Program-made: the position numbers and the translations under genes | Assembly (NCBI GenBank): GCA_030673845.1 | Contig: JAUTCQ010000012.1 | Location: forward strand, 1 to 64,000 | DNA length: 64,000 nt | DNA from: Verrucomicrobiota bacterium JB022 | GTDB taxonomy: Bacteria; Verrucomicrobiota; Verrucomicrobiia; Opitutales; Oceanipulchritudinaceae | Reading direction: 5' to 3' | Part shown: positions 1 to 7,079 of the stretch, piece after piece | How positions within the stretch are numbered: the stretch's first letter is position 1 | How the letters are laid out: every line of letters starts with the position of its first letter | Notes under the pieces: model-generated | What the model saw: the letters and a program-made list of their open reading frames with translations, nothing else | Databases searched by the model: none | What the model was told of the DNA's origin: nothing

Positions 1-84
1 GCGGATCGGATGCTTCGCCGGAATCAACGACTCCAGGTTGATCAACGCCACCGCATCCAACTGTCTCGACACCTTACCGCGCAT
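1..84 (-). CDS. Transposase, N-terminal 28 residues (runs off window)
   Basis: Reading the minus strand from an ATG at 84 gives a 28-residue open frame that begins MRGKVSRQLDAVALINLESL and continues to a PAKHPIR-like end. An MRG start followed by a hydrophobic stretch, LE-x-LIP, a basic residue and HP-[IL]-R is the usual beginning of IS5/IS1182-type transposases (DUF772 region), which cut and paste their own element. Only the extreme N-terminus is present, so the DDE catalytic residues cannot be checked and activity is unknown. It is divergent from the truncated surface-protein gene that follows. Confidence 0.6.
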   Translation of the reverse strand, partial: MRGKVSRQLDAVALINLESLIPAKHPIR

Positions 85-146
85 ACCCACAGCTTATCTA
101 TGCCGCTGCCCCGGAAAAGGACTTTTTCAGCAGGGTGCTAAAAACC
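1..146 (-). mobile_element. End of an insertion sequence (transposase start side)
   Basis: The first 84 bases hold the start of a transposase gene read on the minus strand. The bases just outside it (about 123-146, plus strand, starting actttttcagcagggtgct) look like the terminal inverted repeat of an IS5/IS1182-like element: a short palindromic core with flanking T/A runs. Coding homology of the neighbouring FN3 protein begins only at about 193, so the element or its flank has removed the 5' part of that gene. The exact IS boundary and any target duplication cannot be set because the other end lies outside the window. Confidence 0.55.
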
Positions 147-148
147 GC

Positions 149-1945
149 ATCTATATTCACGGGCGCATATGCATTAATTACAAATGGTTGAAAATCTTCC
201 TGGATGGCGTGTCGATCGCGACCACCAGCAGCCTGAATATCAACCTCGGCGGGCTCGCTTCCGGCACTTCTTATGCCGTGACGGTTCGTGCGGTCGATAC
301 CGCCGGTAATCTCTCCGCCGCCAGCGCCGCCCTTGGTGTCACCACCTACGGCACGGCAGATGTCACGCCTCCTTCCGTTCCTGCCGGTCTTGCGGCCTCC
401 TCCATCACCACTTCTTCGTTTACGCTGTCGTGGACTGCATCGACCGATGACACCGCAGTCTCCTTCTACGAGATCTTCCTCAACGGCACCGCGGTGGGCA
501 CCTCAACGACTCCTTCGACTACGATCGGCAACCTCAACCCGCTCATCACTTATTCGGTGGCGGTTCGTGCCTTCGACTCCGCTGGAAACGCCTCGGCTCT
601 GAGCAGCCCTCTCTCCGTCACAACCAGTGCACCTTCAGGCAACCAGATCACACTTTATTCTAGTGACGATGCCTTTGTGCAGGCAGGTTCGAATGCCAAT
701 ACCAACTATGGATCTGCGGATAACCTCGCCGTGAAAAACCAGGGACCTACCGACGCACAGACGCGTGCATCTTTCCTCAAGTTCCCCCTGCCCTCCACGA
801 CCACAGGCTATATCCAGACGGCAGTGCTCAAGCTCACCGTCAAGTCCAGCAAAGACAACCAGATCCACCACCTTCGGGCGGTGAACAGCGACGCCTGGAC
901 CGAAAACACCATTACCTGGAATACCCGACCTGCCACCGGCGCCACCCTCGATTCCATATCTGGCTCAGCGTCAGCCGAAAGTGTTGTGGCCTTTGACGTC
1001 TCCGCTCAGGCGATTGCGGAGCAAAGCGGCGACGGCCTGCTCAGTCTCTCCATCGATGCCAACAACAACGATTTCTCCAGCTATTACTCAAAGGAAGCTG
1101 CAAATCCCGCTTCGCATCCTGTGCTGGAGATCACCTTGAGTTCTGTGGCTCCGCCTACTGCCCCTTCGAACCTCTCAGCCTCCAACGTCACGAGCACCTC
1201 GTTCAGCCTATCATGGGCTGCCCCCTCCAGCAGCGTAGGAGTAGCGGGCTACGAAATCTTCCTCGACGGCGGCTCGGCCGGCACAACCACCGGCACCAGC
1301 GCAACTATCTCCGCGCTCGCGGCCAATACCACCTATGCCGTCACCGTCGTTGCGGTTGACACCAACGGCACACCGTCTGCCGCCAGTACCAGCCTTTCGG
1401 TAACTACGGCAGGCTCTTCGGGAGGAAGCACCTTCTACCTTACACCCAGCCACGATGCCTTTGTGCAGGCAGGCGGATACGGCAACAACAACTACGGGTC
1501 CGCCGATAACCTGGCGGTAAAGTATCAGGGGCCCACCGATGAACAGACACGTGAGTCTTATTTGCGCTTCGACCTGTCGTCCTTGGGAACGGGGACTGTA
1601 GTCAGCGCGGCACTTCGGCTCACCGTCAAAAACAGCAAAGACAATCAGACTCACACGCTCCGATACGTCTCCGACGATAGCTGGACGGAAAATGCGCTGA
1701 CCTGGAACAACCGGCCAATTGCCAGCACAGTGCTGGATTCGGTCCCTGGTTCTACCGCAGCCGGTTCAGTGGTCTCGTTTGACGTCACTTCCCAAGTAGC
1801 AGCCGAACTAAACGGTGATGGTTCTCTCAGCTTCGCGATTGCAGCCAACAACAGCGACTTCTCGAACTACTACTCGAAGGAAGCATCTGACCCTGCCCTC
1901 ATCCCCAGCCTTGAGGTCGTGTTCGCCACATCGCCAACCCCATAA
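149..1945 (+). pseudogene. 5'-truncated FN3 / CBM96-like (DNRLRE) surface protein
   Basis: The frame is open from base 38, but recognisable sequence starts near 193 in the middle of a fibronectin type III domain (KIFLDG, matching YEIFLNG and YEIFLDG in the next two copies). The order is partial FN3, FN3, a CBM96-like domain with the DAFVQAG, NYGSADNLAVK and WTENTITWNTRP signatures, a third FN3, and a second CBM96-like domain ending at the stop. The two CBM96-like copies are close to each other in sequence. Such tails follow polysaccharide lyases or other secreted glycan-active enzymes and bind glycans or anchor the enzyme. The catalytic part and signal peptide are missing, displaced by the IS end at 1-146. 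No plausible start site precedes the FN3, so expression is doubtful. Confidence 0.65.
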
Positions 1946-2026
1946 GAAGAGGCTGAGCGCAGAGTTCTTCTTTTGAGTTAAGGAAAGAGGTGCGCCCTCT
2001 GGCCTTAACTCCGGAAACTACGTACC

Positions 2027-2071
2027 ACGTAAGCTGCCAAAGCCAAGAAATTGGCCTTCGGCAGCTTACGT
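2027..2071. repeat. Long stem-loop after the truncated surface gene
   Basis: Bases 2027-2046 and 2051-2071 form an inverted repeat (ACGTAAGCTGCC on one arm, GGCAGCTTACGT on the other, with mostly matching inner bases) around a GAAA loop. It lies about 80 bases after the stop at 1945. Only three T follow on the plus strand, so it is not a textbook intrinsic terminator. It could be a terminator remnant or a mobile-element palindrome. The GTAAGCTGC core recurs once at the boundary of the IS3 remnant near 2690-2698. Confidence 0.5.
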
Positions 2072-2108
2072 TTCACCTCCCGGGGATAATCGGGACGTAG
2101 CAAAACAA

Positions 2109-2135
2109 AGTCAGCTGCCCTGACTGGCTCTTTTT
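2109..2135 (+). terminator. Possible intrinsic terminator
   Basis: AGTCAG (2109-2114) and CTGACT (2120-2125) form a six-base stem around CTGCC, followed by GGCTC and TTTTT. Short but followed by a U-tract, it could end transcription of the truncated surface gene 160 bases upstream. Weak stem, moderate-to-low confidence. Confidence 0.35.
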
Positions 2136-2204
2136 ATGTGCCACGTTGACCAGTGGCCGTTGCCCACCACCCGTAGCAGTGCGCTGCACATCGCGTGCCA
2201 CCGC

Positions 2205-2703
2205 CTAGCGCCCGTACACCGACGAAGAGGCAAGAATATCTCCGTGTGGGAGGAGAAATTGAGCGCCCTCTATTGCACCCGCAAATTCAGTCCAAGTCAT
2301 CCCAGCCTGAACAGCGGTCTTTTGCCGTTGGACCTTCTCCCAAAAAACTGGCCCGGCCCAGTGAGAGTGTCCTCGGTCGGGGTCCATTGTCCATCGTGAT
2401 AGCTTGAGGCAATGATCCGTTGCGGATCGCCGCAGTTCCAGTGCCTCGATGACTTTGGCGGCACCGATGGAATGATTGACCCATAGAACCGGGCAGCTGC
2501 GGTCATACTGATCAATCACCGTCAGCACGCGGGAAGCCCGCCCATTGACCACTCGGTCCGTCACGAAGTCCATCGACCAACGCTGACTCGGTTTGGTCGC
2601 GCTCTCCAAAGACAGGCGGGACGCGGCACAGCGCTTCTTGCCTCGTCTGCGCGTCAGATCCAACCCGGCGGCCTTGTAGAGGCGATGGACGCAGCTTACC
2701 AGG
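2205..2703 (-). pseudogene. Decayed IS3-family transposase (OrfB integrase core) remnant
   Basis: On the minus strand a frame reads HRLYKAAGLDLTRRRGKKR, then RWSMDFVTDRVVNGRASRVL and VIDQYDRSC, the typical OrfB run up to the first and second regions of the rve/DDE core. After ALELR the frame is lost: ITMDNGP, which should carry the second catalytic Asp, appears in another frame at about 2385-2405, and the RG-x-QF segment is again displaced. There is no start codon before HRLYK, no OrfA, and no C-terminal third. The left part stops exactly where the glycosidase-like gene ends (its stop is 2696-2698), so the element was inserted at or truncated against that gene's 3' end. Not functional. Confidence 0.75.
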
Positions 2704-5032
2704 GGGCTAATCTTACTCGGTAAAATCGGAGCGTTGGATCAACCTGCCGCTCAATAAACGAGCTTGATGGGGACGTACCCTCCAGCGTCTGCTCAGTCTG
2801 CCACGGGCGGGATAAATCGGAGGTCGACTCCAAACGATAGCTAACACCGAGCCGCGAACCAAAGCGGAGCAGTAGGCGTTCATTATTTATAGAAGGCTCA
2901 AGGAGCAGGGAATGATCCATCTCGAATGGATCCGTGCCCATCCAGGCTTCTTCGAGATCAAGCCAGCCATCGCCATCGGAATCGACCGAGATGGGGCGCG
3001 GGGAGGCTTCTATATTATAGGCCAGCAACTGGCTTTCCTGAGAGGCTTCGGCAGGCAATGCTGCACGGAGGTAGCGCGTGCCAACTGGCAGGTCGACCGG
3101 GTGGCATGTGACTGTGGCCAAGCCGTCCAGGGAAGCGGCGGCGCTGGTGTAGGCCGTCTCGAGCTCGGTCCATTGCCGCCCATCGTAAGACGAGGCGTAG
3201 CGCAGCGGCACAATAGCGCCACTGGGTTGCAGCAGGGTATGCTCCACCATCGCCAGGGCATTGTGGCGGTGCACGATCCAGGCGGGTGCGGCATCCGTGC
3301 GTTGAAGCGCAGGCTGGGTGTCGAGTGCCGAAGGCACGATTTGCCAGTTGCCCGAACCTTCGTCGAGGCCCACGAAACCGGCGGTGCGTGAGTCGAGGGT
3401 GGCGTGGTCGCCCGTCTGCAACGCCACCGCGCCGATCTGCGGAAAGCCTGCGGCGGTATCGCTCCAGGCGATGCCAAAGTAGCGCATCCCCGTGGGAACC
3501 GACCCGCTGGGGCGCAAATAGGAGCGTGCGATCTCACCGTTCTCACGGGTATGCTCGACCTGAAAGGGCAAGGGGCTCCAGTCGATACCGTCGGCGGAGA
3601 CAGAGAGGGCGAGCGGAATCTCTTCGGCCACAGGAGCAAAGACCGAAACGTGGACCTCGCGGATTTCCTCACGCGTGCGGTAGACAAGGTATGCGCCCAC
3701 ACTGCCTTCTACTGGGCCGACCCGACTGTCGTCCCCCAGAGCCCAGGCGGGTGCATCCCGGTGCCAGGCGATCGCTTCGCTGGTATCATACAGCCCTTCG
3801 GCGTCTTCCAGGTCGTCAAAGAGGCGATGGGTCGTCATCAGTTCGGCCAAGCTCCCCCAGGTAGAGGTGTAGGAATATGGCAGGCCCAGCACGTTGCTTG
3901 GGGGCCGGATGAGCCAGACGCCTTTGAGCTGCTCCTCCAACGCGTTTTGCCCAAGCGGCACGCTGACGCCGTTGCGCAGGCCGTTGCCGTATACTTGCCA
4001 GTAAAGGGCGTAAGGCACGCCCCAGCGCAGGGCCAGATCGAGATTGCGCATCACCACCTGGCGCTGCATAGCATCGCTTTCCGCGTCGTGCACGCGCGTA
4101 TCGTCTGGGCTGTCGGGGTCGAGGGCCTGCATAAACGAGACTTCGTAGGCGCCCCACTCGCCCAGGTAGACGTTGCGTTCGCCAAAATAGGCGCTGGACG
4201 GAGCTTTGGACGCGATGTAGTCGAGATTGTCGATGATCTGCCATTCCTCGCCGGGGACTTTGGTGCCCCAATTGGAATAGGAGTAGAGGTCGCAACTGGT
4301 ATGGGGGACGACGGTGTCGACCGTCACCGGCCAATCGAACGTACGGTGCACGGGGATCTGATTGACCTCGAAGGCTCCGAAGACCGCGACGCCGTCCATG
4401 CCGACTGCCGCCCTCCCCTGCTCGATCCCGGCCTGGCGCGCATTGACCCAGTCGATCATACCTTGGATCTGGACGGGCCACTGCTCGGAGGGCACCAGAT
4501 CGAGCCCGATGTGGTTATCGCTTTCCCAGTTGGAGAGGATGAAGGTGCGCCCCGTGCCGCGATATGTTTCCAGAAGGTATTCCGTCAGCTCACGGAACTC
4601 TTGGGTCACGGCGGCGGCCTCGGTGGCGCTCACCCCATCTTTCCAATTCGGCAAGCGATACTCGGTCGTCATCAACACGACGGTCGCAAAAGGCAGGTCG
4701 AGCGCCTGGCGGTAATAGGGCGTCTGGATCAGCTTTGTGATGCTGTCCACCCCCGCCAGCTGGGATGCCCAATCGGAATGAAAGGGGTAGTTGTTGGCCG
4801 CCGAACGGTTGAGCCAGAGTTTGATCGTCCGCGAGCCCATCTCAAGAATTCGACTGGAGCCTTCCAGGAGAAAGGGCTGCGTGGTCAGGGCGTATTTGCC
4901 GCCGACGTGGGTCGCCCCTACCACCTCATCCATCGCTTGTTCAGCCGGCAAAAGGTAACGTTCCTCTGCCGAAGCCCACGAAGCGGCAGTAGTGCCTGCC
5001 AGCAATAGAAAAAATTGACGCCACGTTTTCAT
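2696..5032 (-). CDS. Secreted glycoside-hydrolase-like protein, paralogue A
   Basis: A 778-residue protein with a signal peptide (residues 1-22, ending ASA). It shares its first ~400 residues with the proteins at 17724-19595 and 24143-26251. Shared motifs in order: ATHVGGKY near 40, TIKLWLN, NWESDN near 170, DWVNARQAG, an FEVN segment, a TVVPHTSCDLYS segment, LGEWGAYE near 290, and LRWGVPYALYW. NWE-x-DN and GE[FW]GAYE are placed like the acid/base and nucleophile segments of clan GH-A (beta/alpha)8 hydrolases, so a retaining glycosidase is a fair inference; no named family was recognised. The C-terminal half has discoidin-like beta-sandwich stretches and an Asp-rich DSDGDGWLDLEE loop that may bind calcium. 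The protein ends RFYRVRLAPW against an IS3 remnant, so the last residues may be altered. It is 72 bases downstream of the PEP-CTERM gene at 5105. Confidence 0.6.
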   Translation of the reverse strand: MKTWRQFFLLLAGTTAASWASAEERYLLPAEQAMDEVVGATHVGGKYALTTQPFLLEGSSRILEMGSRTIKLWLNRSAANNYPFHSDWASQLAGVDSITKLIQTPYYRQALDLPFATVVLMTTEYRLPNWKDGVSATEAAAVTQEFRELTEYLLETYRGTGRTFILSNWESDNHIGLDLVPSEQWPVQIQGMIDWVNARQAGIEQGRAAVGMDGVAVFGAFEVNQIPVHRTFDWPVTVDTVVPHTSCDLYSYSNWGTKVPGEEWQIIDNLDYIASKAPSSAYFGERNVYLGEWGAYEVSFMQALDPDSPDDTRVHDAESDAMQRQVVMRNLDLALRWGVPYALYWQVYGNGLRNGVSVPLGQNALEEQLKGVWLIRPPSNVLGLPYSYTSTWGSLAELMTTHRLFDDLEDAEGLYDTSEAIAWHRDAPAWALGDDSRVGPVEGSVGAYLVYRTREEIREVHVSVFAPVAEEIPLALSVSADGIDWSPLPFQVEHTRENGEIARSYLRPSGSVPTGMRYFGIAWSDTAAGFPQIGAVALQTGDHATLDSRTAGFVGLDEGSGNWQIVPSALDTQPALQRTDAAPAWIVHRHNALAMVEHTLLQPSGAIVPLRYASSYDGRQWTELETAYTSAAASLDGLATVTCHPVDLPVGTRYLRAALPAEASQESQLLAYNIEASPRPISVDSDGDGWLDLEEAWMGTDPFEMDHSLLLEPSINNERLLLRFGSRLGVSYRLESTSDLSRPWQTEQTLEGTSPSSSFIERQVDPTLRFYRVRLAPW

Positions 5033-5041
5033 GATAAACGG

Positions 5042-5076
5042 AAGCGAGCCCCGGTCCTGGGACTGGTGACTCGCTT
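5042..5076 (-). terminator. Hairpin between the PEP-CTERM gene and glycosidase-like gene A
   Basis: AAGCGAG (5042-5048) pairs with CTCGCTT (5070-5076), with a second nested stem CCGGTCC/GGACTGG inside. It fills the 72-base gap between two minus-strand genes and lies 10 bases before the start of the downstream gene. No proper U-tract follows on the minus strand, so it may be an attenuator or mRNA-processing stem rather than a full terminator. Confidence 0.4.
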
Positions 5077-5104
5077 GTCGGCTTGGGTTAAGTTGAACGT
5101 GAAC

Positions 5105-5806
5105 CTACGCCTTGCGTTGGCGGTAAAAGGCGAAGAACAGACTGCTGGCTCCCGCGAGGAAGGCCAAAGTGGCTGGCTCTGGCACCGCCGCAGCCGGGGC
5201 GGCACTGAGGGCGAGATTGTCCAGGCGGACCATGGCTTCGCTGCTCGAAATCCCTGCTGTATCGTAATAATAGAGGCGGAATGTGATCGTATCTTCTGCC
5301 TCGCGTAACGCTTCGAAACCTGTGAGGTCGACCGAAATATTGGTGTAGGTAATGCCCGAACCTGCGCTGGCATCAAAAGTACCGCCTCCCAGCGAAGCTT
5401 CAATGCTGTCGAAACCCGTAGCACTGGAGAACAGGAACGCCCCCACCGAGTAAGCCGATCCGGTGTAGTTGTAGATCCCGAGGTCGAAGGTGAACGAGGT
5501 GAAGTCGAGCGCCTCCGCCGGTGTGAAATCGAACGTTACATAGCGTGGAGCCGCCAGCGCGCCGGCCAGAGAATCGGGCAAGGGACTGTTGGACCGATCG
5601 TAGTAATCGAAGGTGGAATTGGAGACGCTGCCGGCAAAATTGACGCCGAAGCTTTTGGCCATGTCGCTGGCGGTGCCGAGTGCGCTTTCCACGCTGCTGG
5701 CGGCCGAGCGACTGGTGAAGTCGTAGAGTGCCACGATCTGCGCCTGGAGCGCAGTAGCGCCAAGCATCAGTGAAGCCACGAGGGAGGTAGTCTTATTGAG
5801 GTACAT
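5105..5806 (-). CDS. PEP-CTERM sorting-domain protein (233 aa)
   Basis: The protein has a signal peptide (residues 1-22, ending LQA), a beta-rich middle with YDFTSRSAAS and FRLYYYDTAGISSSEAMVRLD segments, and a C-terminal sorting tail: VPEPATLAFLAGASSLFFAF followed by the basic end YRQRKA. In the PEP-CTERM/exosortase system this tail is recognised in the inner membrane during export of surface and biofilm-matrix proteins. The body resembles lectin/choice-of-anchor-type beta-sandwiches; no catalytic motif is visible. It is a paralogue of the next gene (5858-6805), which has a different tail. The genes are 51 bases apart on the same strand and probably co-transcribed. Confidence 0.8.
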   Translation of the reverse strand: MYLNKTTSLVASLMLGATALQAQIVALYDFTSRSAASSVESALGTASDMAKSFGVNFAGSVSNSTFDYYDRSNSPLPDSLAGALAAPRYVTFDFTPAEALDFTSFTFDLGIYNYTGSAYSVGAFLFSSATGFDSIEASLGGGTFDASAGSGITYTNISVDLTGFEALREAEDTITFRLYYYDTAGISSSEAMVRLDNLALSAAPAAAVPEPATLAFLAGASSLFFAFYRQRKA

Positions 5807-5857
5807 AGGGGGTTAACAAGGTAGTGAGTCGTGAATAGATAAGGAGACCGCGGGCGA

Positions 5858-6805
5858 TTATTCGGCGATGTAGATCCAGTCTCCACCATCTCCGATGTAA
5901 AACCAGTTGCCGCTTTCCCCCAGGTTCCAATTCCAAACCCAGGGGTAGATAGCGGGCGTCGTCCAGCACCAGCCGCCCACCTGCTCATCGTCGAAATTAT
6001 AGAGATAGAGACTGGTCAGTTGAGCATCAGGCTGAACGTATACCCAATCGAGCCCATCGAAGTGAAAGTAGTTGTGGCTGCCGTCCATATGGTAATAGCT
6101 ACCAAACCAACCGAGTTGAAAGGTATCGCTGGTGCCGGCAATCGTTTGACCCTTGAGGGCGCCTGCCGCGGGTGCAACTTCTTCCGCCAAGGCCGTCACG
6201 CTGATGTTATCCAGGCGGATCATCGCGTTGCTATTGGAGATCCCGGCGATGTCATAATAATAGATGCGAAACGTTACCGGAGAAGATATGCCTTGCAGCG
6301 CCGGAACGGCGCTAAGGTCAACCGACACCGTTTTATACGAAGTCGGGATCGTCATGGGCGGTGCCGAATGCGTGTCGCCACCCAACGACAAATCGGCAGA
6401 CTCAAAGCCCGTAGCACTGGTGAAGACCGCTGCACCTACCTCATACACTCCGCCTTCGAGGCCGCTATAAGCACCCAGGTCGAAGCTGATGCAGCAGGTA
6501 TCGAGAGCTACCGCAGGCGAGACCGTGATTTCGACATAGCGGCCATTAGCAACAGCCTCTTCCAGCGAATCCGGGATGGCGTTGTTGGAGCGGTCGAAGT
6601 AATCCAGCGTGGAAGAGGATACGCTGCCTGCGAAATTGACGCCCCAACTCTTGGTCATCGCAGAGGCCAGTGCGAGCTCGGTCGAGGCCGAACTTTCAGC
6701 GGATCGACCGGTAAAATCGTATCCAGCGACAACTTCGGCGTAAGCGGGCGCGGCAGAAACGGCAGCCAGTGCAACGCAGGAAAGGCGGGCGATGTGGTGG
6801 TTCAT
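5858..6805 (-). CDS. Secreted beta-sandwich protein with W/Y-rich C-terminal tail (315 aa)
   Basis: The chosen start at 6805 gives MNHHIARLSC and a signal peptide ending AYA; the frame is open 26 codons further upstream but without a signal-like start. Residues ~25-215 match the neighbouring PEP-CTERM protein closely (YDFTGRSAESS, GVNFAGSVSSS, DYFDRSNN, RIYYYDIAGISNSNAMIRLD). Instead of a PEP-CTERM tail, the last ~75 residues form an aromatic repeat: LGWFGSYY, YFHFDGLDWVYV, LYLYNFDD, GWCWTT, YPWVWNWN, NWFYIGDGGDWIYI. This resembles the W/Y-rich tails of other Opitutales surface proteins; its role is not known to me. The two Cys near residue 110 are unlike the sister protein. Confidence 0.65.
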   Translation of the reverse strand: MNHHIARLSCVALAAVSAAPAYAEVVAGYDFTGRSAESSASTELALASAMTKSWGVNFAGSVSSSTLDYFDRSNNAIPDSLEEAVANGRYVEITVSPAVALDTCCISFDLGAYSGLEGGVYEVGAAVFTSATGFESADLSLGGDTHSAPPMTIPTSYKTVSVDLSAVPALQGISSPVTFRIYYYDIAGISNSNAMIRLDNISVTALAEEVAPAAGALKGQTIAGTSDTFQLGWFGSYYHMDGSHNYFHFDGLDWVYVQPDAQLTSLYLYNFDDEQVGGWCWTTPAIYPWVWNWNLGESGNWFYIGDGGDWIYIAE

Positions 6806-6853
6806 AAAATGGGTAATTTGGGAGTAGTGTGAAGGGTTTTGAACGATGCCCAC

Positions 6854-6883
6854 ATGATACCGCCTGATTCCTCCCGGCGACAA
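6854..6883 (-). promoter_or_regulatory. Possible sigma-70 promoter for the 5858-6805 gene
   Basis: On the minus strand TTGTCG (6883-6878) and TATCAT (6859-6854) are separated by 18 bases, about 50 bases before the start codon at 6805. This is a reasonable -35/-10 pair for the two secreted-protein genes downstream, judged by eye only. Confidence 0.35.
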
Positions 6884-6970
6884 GGCTCTGCCGTTTCGTT
6901 TGCCGGCCCTAAACTTAGGTAAATTGATCGAATTCGGTTCGTTATAACCCTTGTCTTCAGCGACAAATAG

Positions 6971-7003
6971 GAAAGGCGCTCAAGCCTGCAGGCCCGAGCG
7001 CCT
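6971..7003 (-). terminator. Terminator-like hairpin after the TonB receptor gene
   Basis: AGGCGCTC (6974-6981 complement) and GAGCGCCT pair around a 14-base loop that itself contains CCTGCAGG. On the minus strand the stem is followed by TTCCTATTT. It lies about 80 bases after the TonB receptor stop codon, so it probably ends that transcript. Confidence 0.5.
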
Positions 7004-7079
7004 CTGTGTTACGAACCATCGAATATACCCGGCGCCAACAAACTCCCCACCACGGCACCGGGCTGGCCGCCTGACGTCT

